Both the position numbers and the translations under genes were made by a program. The notes beneath the pieces were generated by a model, which was given only the letters and a program-made list of their open reading frames with translations, did no database searches and had not been told where the DNA came from. A DNA stretch of 64,000 bases. Origin: Corydoras sp. C115. Taxonomy: Eukaryota > Chordata > Actinopteri > Siluriformes > Callichthyidae. Numbering within the stretch: the stretch's first letter is position 1; each line of letters begins with the position of its first letter. The stretch spans positions 910,001-974,000 of the forward strand of contig JAFMOC010000155.1 in assembly GCA_019802505.1 (NCBI GenBank). The letters run 5' to 3'. Shown here piece by piece: positions 12,640-23,033 of this stretch.

Positions 12640-12781
12640 ATCCATCCATCCATCGTCTTCCGCTTTATCCTATATTAGGGTCGCGGGGGGGGGGGGGGGG
12701 GGTTCTCCATGCCCATCCAGGGGAGAACGTTTCGGGCGCTGGGCAAATACACCCAGGACAGGGCGCCAATCTATCACTGGG
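12640..12781 (-). mobile_element. V-SINE, 5'-truncated, 18-base G-run
   Basis: Tail half only, ending at 'caatctatcactggg'. The internal G-run at 12685-12702 is expanded to 18 bases. Confidence 0.8.
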
Positions 12782-12786
12782 TATAA

Positions 12787-12787
<1 letters not shown>

Positions 12788-12850
<63 letters not shown>

Positions 12851-12890
12851 TTTTAATTAATTAATTAATTAATTAATTAATTTTTTTTAA
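12788..12890. repeat. (TA)n then (TTAA)n
   Basis: About 58 bases of TA, then seven or so TTAA units. Confidence 0.95.
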
Positions 12891-12894
12891 TTCA

Positions 12895-13008
12895 TTCCCT
12901 CTGTTAAAATACTATCTATTTGTTTATTGTACTGTTACTGCTACTTGCTGCTAAATTTCCTTCGGGATAAATAAAGTATTCTATCTATTTATCTATATCT
13001 ATATCTAT
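12895..13008 (+). mobile_element. LINE 3' end with (CTAT)n tail
   Basis: 'ttccttcgggataaataaag' followed by 'tattctatctatttatc'. This resembles the 3' ends of fish LINEs that finish in short tandem tails. No reverse transcriptase sequence is attached. Confidence 0.55.
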
Positions 13009-13897
13009 CAGCCCTTCTGATGATTGAACAACCAAGCTTTTTAAAGCAGTAAAACATTTTTAAAATTGAAAATAAAAACCAGGGAGATGATATTTTAGAA
13101 GAACCATCTTTGGTTTATATCACTGTTCTTCTACTTAATGAGGCCCTAACCTTTCTGACATTCCTAAAGTCTTCTTCTCCAAATTTCTAAAATGCACTTT
13201 ATCTTGAACCCGTTCTCCTAATTTTTAGGTCCATTCTATCTCGTCTTCATTTGTGGGAATTAAATAATTGGCATGAAGGTTCTGACATATCACTGATTTC
13301 TTCATAAGTAGTGACATCCCTTTCAGCCAATAGCAAACGCGGTTCACACGAACTGGACAGATGGGCCTGAAGCAGGACCCTGGGCAGGTAGGCATCTCTA
13401 GAATGTGTGGGTGGTTTAGGGGTCTTTTGCGTGGGCTGAATTGTGAATAAATGCCTCCCGCCCACACCCACGGAGAGGAGCGGGATGGGGTCATTGTTTT
13501 CAGTGTCCCAGCACCCCCCTCCTCCTCACCTCCTTTGCCCAGCCCTGCATGCTGAGTGGGAGAATTTTGGAGGGCCTCACGCCTACGCACACCTGCCGAG
13601 ATGGAGGGAGTTGCACATATTTAAATTGGTTCTAAATTCCTTGCGTTTGTATCCGAAAGGTCCTTCTGTCCTGCATGGTGCTGTTCTCCAAACAGTGAGG
13701 ATGCTGCTGTGGAAGTCTTTAAGGCATCTGGGGTGGCAAAGACGCTGTCAGAGATTTTTCCGAGAGTATCTGATGGGATAGGACCATAACAGGTCCTGCG
13801 AGATGTGAACTGCAAGGTCCTCCAAGGTACAAGTACCATCAGCTCCAAAAAGGGAGCCAACATCCTGGATCTGCAACCATAAAACAAAAACAAAACA
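13009..13897. other. unique loop between inverted arms
   Basis: Lies between the two arms of the inverted duplication. No exon recognised despite open frames on both strands at 13225-13590. Confidence 0.4.
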
Positions 13898-14094
13898 CAC
13901 ACAGACACACTCTATATGGGGCAATTTGGAGAACTCAATTAACTTGCTCCATGTTTTTGGACTGTGGGAGGAAACCGGAGAACCCGGAGGAAACCCACGC
14001 TGACACGGCGAGAACATGGAAACTCCACCCAGACGGGGATTCGAACCGGGATCCCTAGTGCTGAGAGGCGAACGTGCCAACCACTAAGACACCC
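13898..14094 (-). mobile_element. V-SINE inside right arm
   Basis: Head half only; the tail is replaced by 'aaaacaaaaacaaaacacac'. Confidence 0.8.
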
Positions 14095-14178
14095 ATACGT
14101 TTAGTTTTTATAAGTAAAAAGAATCGGCTGACTTGACTCGACTCGAATCATACTCTCCAAACAGATGGTTGAGGTTGT
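13898..14178 (-). repeat. right arm of the inverted duplication
   Basis: Reverse copy of 12172-12455. The shared part covers the V-SINE, the junction 'ctaagacacccatacg' and the unique flank ending in 'agatggttgagg'. Confidence 0.85.
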
Positions 14179-15165
14179 CAAACCTCATAAGCTTCCAAAA
14201 ATTTAAAAGCTCTCAGCATAATCTCACTCGTTATCCTTACGTGAGTATAAACAGCAGCCATTTTTCTGGCCATTTCTTCAGAGCATGTTTTCCATTGGTG
14301 CAATTTCCTGCCCATAAAGAGTCCTTACGGCGCATGAGACCACAGCCACAAACGCCAGAACTTGGAGAGCGCTTTAGCACTTTGTGGAGGATGCTCATAA
14401 GCACGTCTGATTACGTCCAAAGAAACAGAGACGCTTTAAATCTTGGTGCGAATGGCCTGTCATCACCTCTGAGCCATTTGAAAGTGGGTCTAAATTACAT
14501 CGCTGGCCCACAAAGCAGGCAATTACAGAGGTGTAAGCAGGGTTATGAGCAACAGCATGGTATCCATGCGAACGTGGCGTCCAGGGCCGGCAAACCGCAA
14601 AGCACTTGGCAATTTGCACCTTCGTACTTTGTTCTCCGGGTCCCGTATTTGCTGTGACACACCCTTGGTCTACTCCCAAGCCAGTGGGAGTCGTGGCGAG
14701 ACACCAGAACGATTTGGGAACGCATCCAAATGCAAACGATTCCTCGAGTCGGAGCGAGGGAACGAGCCGATGGGCTTTTGCCGGGGGGTTCTGTCTGGGC
14801 GCTGAGGCCGCCCGGCGCGACACATAGCGGCGATAAGTGGGTGCAACCGGGGAGCGATCCGGAGTGCTTCGCGCCAGGCCAGACGGCTCGAGAGATATGA
14901 CGAATGCACCCACACGTGGCGCAGGAGTTGGCGATGGGGATGGGGAGAACGTGAGAGGTTCTCGAAGACTGTGGCTTCAGTGCGCATCCAAGTGAAGAAA
15001 CAACGGGAGGAAATCCATGATGCCGTCCAGTTTGATCTCCGGTCCCTCATCTGCAGTTGGAATGTAAATGAGGCTCTTTGCTTTATCTGCAACATATCGA
15101 TCATTTTAAACCTCAGACATGAGATATTTATAGAATATGGATTTTATGGGTTCGTAGTGTGAGGG
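14179..15165. other. unique GC-richer island, possible noncoding conserved block
   Basis: Nearly 1 kb without SINE or simple repeat. Open frames on both strands (14133-14657 plus, 14395-14913 minus) have no recognisable domain and no clear splice sites. It could be regulatory; conservation cannot be judged here. Confidence 0.35.
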
Positions 15166-15167
15166 GC

Positions 15168-15478
15168 AGAATGGGGGTCTAGTGGTTGGCATGTTCTCCT
15201 CTCAGCGCTGGGAATTCCCGATTCGAATCCCACAGTCCTCCCACAGAGTTTCCTCCCACAGTCCAAAAACATGGATCAAGGTCAATGAAGTCTCCAAAAT
15301 TGCACCATAGAGAGTGTGTCTGTGTGAGTGAGTGTGTGCCCAGCGATGGATTGGCGTCCTGTCCTGGGTGTAACTGTCCAGTGCCCGAAACGTTCTCCCC
15401 TGGATGGGCATGGGGAACCCCCCCATGACCCTGATATAGGATAAAGCGGAAGATAATGGATGGATGGATGGATGGATT
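15168..15478 (+). mobile_element. V-SINE with internal deletion
   Basis: Lacks most of the central block ('cgaatcccacagtcctcc'). The flanks 'gggttcgtagtgtgagg' (about 15149) and 'ggattcatagtgtggg' (about 15474) look like a worn target duplication. Confidence 0.8.
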
Positions 15479-15496
15479 CATAGTGTGGGGGGGGGG

Positions 15497-15827
15497 GCGG
15501 TACGGTGGTCTAGTGGTTAGCATGTTCTCCTCTCAGTTTCCCGGTTCGTATCCCAATCTGGGTGGAGTTCCCATGTTCTCCGCGTGTCTACGTGGGTTTC
15601 CTCCGGGTTCTCCGGTTTCCTCCCACAGTCCAAAAAACATGGACGAATTCTCCAAATTGCCCCATATATAGTGTGTCTGTGTGAGTGAGTGTGTGCCCAG
15701 CAATAGATTGGCGTCCCATCCTGGGTGTATCTGCCCCGCGCCCAAAACGTTCTCCCCTGGATGGGCATGGGGAACCCAGCCACGACCCTAATAGAGGATA
15801 AAGTGGAAGATAATGGATGGATGGAGT
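15497..15827 (+). mobile_element. V-SINE
   Basis: Same orientation and 20 bases from the previous copy. Part of the B-box lead and of the 'catggatcaagtcaattg' stretch is deleted. Confidence 0.85.
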
Positions 15828-15892
15828 AAAAAACGTTCCGATGTTTACTATATATGTTTTTCCGATGGCAGATTAATGAAACTCATCAGAAT

Positions 15893-15945
15893 CATCAGTT
15901 CAGAATACTTTATTAATCCCCGAGGGTAATTTTAGGAAATTTTCA
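15893..15945 (-). mobile_element. LINE 3' tail fragment
   Basis: 'agaatactttattaatcccc' is the complement of the 'gggataaataaagtattct' LINE end seen near 12970. Confidence 0.5.
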
Positions 15946-17008
15946 TCTCCCTTAATCCCGACCTCTCAGGGAAAAATGACTTAACTCTTCAATAATGTGT
16001 CTTATTTCATATTGCTTCCAATCTCGGCATCTATTTTTCCGTGTCTACCGGATAAGCACACCAGAAATTAAGCAAAGGTCCATTGTAACAGATCTGGTAA
16101 GCTCTTCTGTGTTTGAGACGCTTAAAAAAAAAAAAACCCGACATAAAGTCAGACAAACGCAAAAGAAATCTGGATCCAGAGCCGACACATGTCAGCATGA
16201 TGCATCGCTGAACAATCCCAGCCCTAGGCTCCTCCGAACCATGTGACCCGGCACACAGCACCTTCGCCTTGATCCCTCCAGCCCTGCCCGGATCTGTGCC
16301 CCAGAGTCATGTGACAAACGGGATTATCTCCTGTCGACATGAAGCTGATCCGAGCCTGGTCGCTCTCCCCGACTTTTGGAGGGAACTTCTTCGGCAGCGT
16401 GGCCTTCCCCCTCCTGACCTGATCTCTAATCAGTCAGAGGAGGCCTTGCTGCTCCACCCCATTCACAGGTCAGCATTAGCCTAATCCACTGCATGTGTAG
16501 CCCACGGTGGTGGAGCTCTGCTAGAACCCGGCCTGTTCTATTTACTTTGCACATCTGAGTCAACAGTCGGGTTGCCCCATGCAGCTCTCAGCTCATTAGG
16601 AATTGCTCAGCTTCGTCTTTGACATTAACAGGGCGCACCGTTCAGTATGAAGCTTAGGGCTGATGCCACGTCCCGAAATTTAAAAGTCATCCGAACACAT
16701 CGCACAGTTTACCTCAACATCCTCATCCTCTCACATCCTTAAAAATTAAAGTCCCAGAAAGAGAAAACCTCGGGGAAATCTATAGACTGAGGTATGAAAG
16801 TGTGGCAGCTTAATGTTCAGGATGTTGGGTGATCAGTCAGAGGTTTGGGAGCTTAAACCCATTCATTGTTTCAGGGCTGATCCAGCAGTCCTAACTAACT
16901 AGGACCAAACTAGAGTTTGGGAGACTTATATAAACGTGTCCGGAAGATAATGTAATGTTCATCTGTTTTAAGGCGACATGATTTAATTAAATTATAATTA
17001 TATTTTCC
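15946..17008. other. unique sequence, no gene seen
   Basis: About 1 kb free of SINEs, GC-richer at 16180-16660. No convincing exon. Confidence 0.4.
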
Positions 17009-17298
17009 ATCCATCCATTATCTTCCGCTTTATCCTCTACTAGGGGCGTGGGGGGATCCCCATGCCCATCCAGAAGAGAACATTTCGGGCGCCGGACAGG
17101 GCGCCAATCTATCACTGGGCACACACTCACTCACAAACACACTCTATATGGGGCAATTTGGAGAACTCAATTGACTTGATCCATGTTTTTGGACTGTGGG
17201 AGGAAACCGGAGAACAAGGAGGAAACGCACATGGACATGGGGAGAACATGGGGAGAACGCTGAGAGGAGAACGTGCTAACCACTAAGCCACCGTGCCT
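17009..17298 (-). mobile_element. V-SINE with internal deletion
   Basis: Near full length but missing about 40 bases around the central block; head meets (TA)n at 17297. Confidence 0.8.
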
Positions 17299-17320
17299 AT
17301 ATATATATATATATATATAA
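17297..17320. repeat. (TA)n
   Basis: Short TA tract between two same-orientation V-SINEs. Confidence 0.9.
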
Positions 17321-17344
17321 TGAAATTGTAATTATATTTTCCAA

Positions 17345-17680
17345 ACCACCCATTATCTTCCGCTTTATCATCTATTAGGGTCGCGGGGGGGGGGGGGGGG
17401 GTTCCCCATGCCCATCCAGAGGAGAACGTTTCGGACGCTGGGCAGATACACCCAGGACAGGGCGCCAATCCATCACTGGGCACACACTCACTCACACAGA
17501 CACACTCTATATGGGGCAATTTGGAGAACTCAATTGACTTGATCCATGTTTTGGACTGTGGGAGGAAACCCATGCAGACATGGGGAGAACATGGAAACTC
17601 CACCCAGATAGGGATTCGAACCAGGAATTCCTAGCGCTGAGAGGCGAACGTGCTGACCACTAAGCCACCGTGCCGCCTTA
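17345..17680 (-). mobile_element. V-SINE, 17-base G-run
   Basis: Full layout. G-run 17385-17401. Head runs to 'gccgcctt' next to AT-rich DNA. Confidence 0.85.
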
Positions 17681-17684
17681 TTTA

Positions 17685-17687
<3 letters not shown>

Positions 17688-17750
<63 letters not shown>
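17688..17750. repeat. (TA)n microsatellite
   Basis: About 60 bases of TA. Confidence 0.95.
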
Positions 17751-17752
<2 letters not shown>

Positions 17753-18029
17753 ATAAAATATATTATTAATATATTTTCATATTAACTGGCAACATAAGTT
17801 ATTTTAGGGTAAAAATGATGTAAACCTAACGGATTCACTTCGCTCTGTTTACCTTCCAGAACGTTTAATGTATTCACCATGAGACCCGTCGCTGTGAGCC
17901 TTAAATAGACAACAGCGCCCTCTTGTGGACAGTCTGTGAAAACCCGAATTCAGCCAGACGATCGAATGGCAGGATGAAAAGGAGAACAGCATTACTTTCT
18001 GCCTGCTGTGTCTTCTGTTTGTCTCTTTC
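17751..18029. other. unique sequence
   Basis: Nothing recognised. Confidence 0.4.
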
Positions 18030-18184
18030 TGTTTGTATTCAGCCCAGCGATGGATTGGCGCCCTGTCCTGGGTGTATCTGCCCAGCGCCTGAGATGTTCT
18101 CTCCTGGATGGGCATGGGGAACCCCACCGCGACCCTAATAGAGGATAAAGCGGGAGATAATGAATGAATGAATGTTTGTATTCA
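18030..18184 (+). mobile_element. 5'-truncated V-SINE with 12-bp target duplication
   Basis: Only the 3' part is present, from 'gcccagcgatggattgg' to (GAAT)n. 'tgtttgtattca' flanks it at 18030-18041 and 18173-18184. Truncation at the 5' end with intact target duplication is the usual mark of LINE-type reverse transcription. Confidence 0.9.
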
Positions 18185-18195
18185 CATTTTATAAA

Positions 18196-18584
18196 TGAAC
18201 CTTCACATTCATTCATTCATTCATTCATTATCTTCTGCTTTATCCTCTATTAGGGTCGTGGGGGGGAGGGGGGGATTCCCCATGCCCATCCAGGGGAGAA
18301 CGTTTCGGGCACTGGGCAGATACACCCAGAACGGGACGCCAATCTATCGCTGGACACACACTTACTCACACAGACACACTCTATATGGGGCAATTTGCAG
18401 AACTCAATTGACTTGATCCATGTTTTTGGACTGTGGGAGGAAACCGGAGAACCCGGAGGAAACCAACGCGGACACAGGGAGAACATGGAAACTCCACCCA
18501 AATTGGGATTCGAACCGGGAATCCCCAGCGCTGAGAGGAGAACATGCAAATCACTAAGCCACCGTGTCGCCCTGAACCTTCACA
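18196..18584 (-). mobile_element. V-SINE with 12-bp target duplication
   Basis: Full-length copy; 'tgaaccttcaca' at 18196-18207 and 18573-18584. Confidence 0.9.
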
Positions 18585-18626
18585 GTTAAACTTAATTATT
18601 CAAAGGTGTAATTTCTAATCAAAGTT

Positions 18627-18850
18627 AACTCATTATCTTCCACTTCTTCTATTAGGGTCGCGGGGGGGGTTCCCCATGCCTATCCAGGGGAGAACGTTTC
18701 AGGCGCTGGGCAGATACACCCAGGACCGACACACACTATATGGAGTGTTAATGTAGAGCAGCCAATTCACCTTGAATCCATGTTTTTTAGACTGTAAGAG
18801 GAAACAGGAGAATCTGGAAAGCCCACAGAGACACGGGGAGAACATTAAAC
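18627..18850 (-). mobile_element. V-SINE, worn and truncated
   Basis: Tail and part of body; the distal half diverges ('gtagagcagccaattcacc'), as in the older subfamily at 27.4 and 30.8 kb. Confidence 0.65.
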
Positions 18851-19080
18851 CCATTGAAACAGCACAAAATGCTTAAAGAGTCACTTCACTGAGTTGTTTT
18901 TTTAAAGAGCATCTTTAAGTGGTTCTCTTAAAGACTTTCACCAGTGAATTCAAGCAAGACGTTCTAGATCAGTGATCACATTTCTGCAGGATAAAAATAA
19001 AGCACTGAGCAAAGACCAGTCTGCCGTGAAGCTGAAGGTTCGGAGATATTTAAATGTGAAATCGAAGCTGATGAGAACAT

Positions 19081-19452
19081 ATACACTGTGAGAGGGGCAC
19101 AGTGGCTTAGTGGTTTAGCATGTTCTCCTCTCAGCACTAGGGATTCCCGGTTCGAATCCCCATCTGGGTGGAGTTTCCATGTTCTCCCCGTGTCCGCGTG
19201 GGTTTCCTCCGGGTTCTCCGGTTTCCTCCCACAGTCCAAAAACATGGATCAAGGTCAATTGAATTCTCCAAATTGCCCCATATAGAGTGTGTCTGTGTGA
19301 GTGAGAGTGTGCCCAGTGATAGATTGCTCCCCTGTCCTGGGTGTATCTGCCCAGTGCCTGAAACGTTCTCCCCTGGATGGGCATGGAGAACCCCCCCCCA
19401 TGACCCTAGTAGAGGATAAAGTGGAAGATAATGGATGGATACACTGTGAGAG
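19081..19452 (+). mobile_element. V-SINE with 14-bp target duplication
   Basis: 'atacactgtgagag' at 19081-19094 and 19439-19452 flanks a full-length copy. Confidence 0.92.
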
Positions 19453-19535
19453 CAAAGCCCGGGAAAACATAGCCATTAAACATAACATGTATTATGAATG
19501 CGGGCAAAAATTATGTTAACACCACCCTGGGAAGA

Positions 19536-20023
19536 TGTCAAAAGTTAGGACACACCTCCTTTTTGCTTCACTTACTGTCCATGTTCTAAGTTCCACTGAA
19601 GATAAAAATGGACTTTGTAGTTCTACAATTCCACTCTGTAGTCCATCTGTTTGTGTTCTACAGTACATACTGTGTACTCTGTTGTAATGCTCAGAACCCC
19701 AATAGTACCACCACAGAGCAGGGGTTATTGGGTGGGTGCATTAGTCCTATCCCAGCAGTGTGTTTAAATGAAACTCCAGCAGCACTGCTGCACTAAAACC
19801 CCCCTCACCACATCAGTGTCACTGCAGAACTGACCATCAACAATCCACCACCCAAATGATACCTGTTCTGTGATGCTCCTGACCAACAGAGAACAGAGAA
19901 CCAACAGAACACAGATTGACTACAGTCTGGAATTGTAGAACTACAAACTCCATCTATATGGTAAGTGAAGGAAAAAAGACACTGGAGCACGAAGGGGGCA
20001 TGGCCTAACTTTTGAAAGTCACT
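19536..20023 (+). mobile_element. MITE copy 3, best preserved ends
   Basis: Outer ends 'gtcaaaagttaggacacacc' (19537) and its inverted partner 'cctaacttttgaaagtcac' (about 20003). These resemble the 'cagtcaaaagtttggacac' ends of fish Tc1-like elements. No transposase frame is present, so it is non-autonomous. Confidence 0.8.
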
Positions 20024-20038
20024 GATTTGTGGTTCAAG

Positions 20039-20307
20039 GGCGGCATGGTGGCTTAGTGGTTAGCATGTTCGAATCCCAATCTGGGTGGAGTTCCCATGTT
20101 CTCCCCGTGTCCGCGTGGGTTTCCTCCGGGTTCTCCGGTTTCCTCCCACAGTCCAAAAACATGGATCAAGTCAATCGAGTTCTCCAAATTGCCCCATATA
20201 GAGAGTGTGTGTGTAAGTGAGTGTGTGTCCAGCGATGGATTGGCGTCCTGTCCTGGGTGTATCTGCCCAGCGCCCGAAACGTTCTCCCCTGGATGGGCAT
20301 GGGGGGC
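20039..20307 (+). mobile_element. V-SINE, 3' tail lost
   Basis: Head intact with a small deletion before the B box; stops after 'gatgggcatgggggg' without the 'ggataaagcgg' tail. Confidence 0.8.
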
Positions 20308-20799
20308 AATAATCCTCCACCTCACGTCCAGATCATTCTGGTTTCTGGGTCCGTTCCGATCTTGTCAGTGTATCGGTACGTGATCCACTGACGCTGCTTG
20401 GATTTCATGTGTGTGTATGTTAAACCAGCGGTCTGTCTGTGATAACGCCGTGAACTTTCGCAGTATCATTCCTTCCTTTCGACGTCACTCTCAAATTCAA
20501 ACCTCGTTTCCAGCCACCATTCAATCCGTCTGTCTCTTTATAGCCTCGAATCCTGGACTCCCTTTGATGGCGCTCATTCCTTCAGTCATGGATTAGGCAA
20601 TGAACTTATTTCTTTCTCAGCAGACGGACGGTCGATTTCTCAGTGTGAGTCTCATTTCCCGTCTTCCCGTCCTCTCACCCTTTCCTCATTTGTTGAGTAT
20701 CTAAGTGTCATAAATGGAGCGGTCATGCTGGGTGCACTATTCTGGGGCCCACCAAGAGCCTTTAATCCCTCAATACATATCCCATAAAGCTGCCTCATG

Positions 20800-20846
<47 letters not shown>

Positions 20847-21240
20847 TGAGAGAACGAGCACTTCAGTAATGGCAACTGGGGCTCCCCTATTCTTCGGTTC
20901 CAAAATACCGGACCTTTATTAAAACCCCCCTACGGATTCTCATGACGGAACACGGAACGGAGCGTAATCCATCAGAGAGTTCCTTCAGCAGATTTCCATT
21001 GATGACGGCTCCAAAAATCTCCACGCCATGTGGAGCCGTCCATTCACTCATATAAGGTTGCTTAACATTAACTGATTTGGGCAACACTTTACTTTAAGTG
21101 GGGGTTAAGGGTTCTGCTGAAGTGGCGTCACAGAACAGGCCACTGCGGTCGCCTTGTCATTTTGGAACTGGTACGATAGTGATGACCATATTTGGGTCTA
21201 AGGTCTTTTTTTTTTTAAATAAAATCAAATGGGTTCTTTC
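20308..21240. other. unique sequence with (GT)n
   Basis: (GT)n at about 20803-20842. Otherwise no gene or family recognised. Confidence 0.45.
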
Positions 21241-21242
21241 CA

Positions 21243-21564
21243 AGGGTGGCACGGTGGCTTAGTGGCTTAGCATGTTCGCCTCTCAGCGCTAGGGATTCCC
21301 AGTTCTCCCCACGGACGCGTGGGTTTCCCCTGGGTTCTCCGGTTTCCTCCCACAGTCCAAAAACATGGATAAAGTCAATTGAGTTCTCCAAATTGCCCCA
21401 TATAGAGTGTGTATGTGTGAGTGAGTGTGTGCCCAGCGATAGATTGGCGCCCTGTCCTGGGTGTAAATGCCCAGCACCCGAAACGTTCTCCCCTGGATGG
21501 GCATGGGGAACCCCCCCGCAACCCTAATAGAGGATAAAGCGGAAGATGATGGATGGATGGATGG
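21243..21564 (+). mobile_element. V-SINE
   Basis: The central block lacks part of the B box ('ttcccagttctccccacgg'). The flanks 'ggttctttccaa' (about 21232) and 'gggtctttccaa' (about 21564) are a near-identical target duplication. Confidence 0.85.
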
Positions 21565-21635
21565 GGTCTTTCCAAAAATCATAGGAATTTCGTTTCTAAA
21601 TATCGAGGATGGCAAGTACTGACTCATCTCACCCT

Positions 21636-22125
21636 AGAATCATGGGGGGGGGGGTTCTCCATGCCCATCAAGGGGAGAATGTTTCGGGCTCTGGGCAGAT
21701 ACACCTAGGACAGGACGCCAATCTATTGTTAAACACACAAATACACACTATAAAGGGGAAATTCAGAGGAGAAGGCGGTATGGTGCCATAGAAGTAAGCT
21801 TGTCCGCCTCTCAGTGTTGGGGAACCAGGTTCGAATCCCAAACTACGTGGTTTCCATGTTCTCCCCAAAATTCCCCCATATAGTGTATGGGTGCATGAGT
21901 GGGTGTGTGCCCAACAATAGAATGGATAATTAAGTAGTTGATTGATTTTGAGCAGCCAATTCACCTTGAATTCATGTTTTTGGTCTGTGAGAGGAAACTG
22001 GAGAACCCGAAGAAAGCCATCATGGACACGGGGAGAACATGGAACCTCCACCCAGATTGGTATTTGGACCTGAATACCCAACGCTGAGACGCAGATGTGC
22101 TAACCACTACACCACCATGTCGCCA
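21636..22125. mobile_element. nested worn V-SINE pieces
   Basis: At least three pieces: minus tail 21636-21770, plus head 21776-21870, minus head half 21945-22125. The order suggests one copy inserted in another followed by loss. Confidence 0.55.
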
Positions 22126-22330
22126 AGTACAGACTCCCAGCCCAAAATATCTAGACTTGGCACGTTGAGCTTTAGAGTCTGGAGCCCTGAGTGCAAGAAG
22201 ATGCAATATGCTTCCACATCTGGTTCTTCAGCGCTGTCGCTGACATCACAACTCAGCTATGTTCTAAAGTCCACCCTGTATTTGCACCATCAGCGTTAAT
22301 GTCATTGATATTTGTAATGAAAAAAGAATT
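22126..22330. other. unique sequence
   Basis: Nothing recognised. Confidence 0.4.
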
Positions 22331-22684
22331 TTCCATCCATCCATCCATCCATCCATTATCTTCCTCTTTATCCTCTACTAGGGTCGGGGGGGGTTCCCCA
22401 TATCCATCTAGTGGAGAAAGTTTCGGGCGCTGGGTAGATACACCCAGGACAGGGCGCCAATCCATCACTGGGCACACACTCACTCACACAGACACACTCT
22501 ATATGGGGAAATTTGGAGAATTCAATTGACCTTGGACCCATGTTTTTGGACTGTGGGAGGAAACCGGAGAACCCGGAGGAAACCCACGCGGACACGGGGA
22601 GAACATGGAAACTCCACCCAGATTGGGATTCGAACCCCTAGCACTAAGAGGAGAACGTGCTAACCACTAAGCCACCATGCCGCC
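22331..22684 (-). mobile_element. V-SINE
   Basis: Near full length, with (CATC)n tail. Confidence 0.85.
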
Positions 22685-22712
22685 CGAAATAATAATAATA
22701 ATAAAATATTTG

Positions 22713-23033
22713 GTGCGGCACATTGGCTTAGTGGTTGGCATGTTCTCCTCTTATTGCTGGTGCTTCCCGGTTGGAATCCCAATCTGGGTGGGTTTCCTCT
22801 GGGTTCTCCGGTTTCCTCCCACAGTCCAAAAACATGGATCAAGTTCAATTGAATTCTCCAAATTGCCCGATATATAGTGTGTGTGTGAGTGAGTGTGTGC
22901 CCAGTTATAGATTGGCGTCCTGTCCTGGGTGTATCTGTCCAGCGCCCGAGACGTTCTCCCCTTGATGGGCATGGGGAACCCCCGTCCCGCGACCCTAATT
23001 TAGGATAAAGTGGGAGATAATGGATGGATGGAT
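22713..23033 (+). mobile_element. V-SINE
   Basis: Head-to-head with the preceding copy, 28 bases apart. Part of the central block is deleted. Confidence 0.85.

Noticed and set aside
14133..14657. 174-codon plus-strand frame
   Set aside because: Starts in the inverted repeat flank, overlaps a 172-codon minus frame and resembles no family I know.
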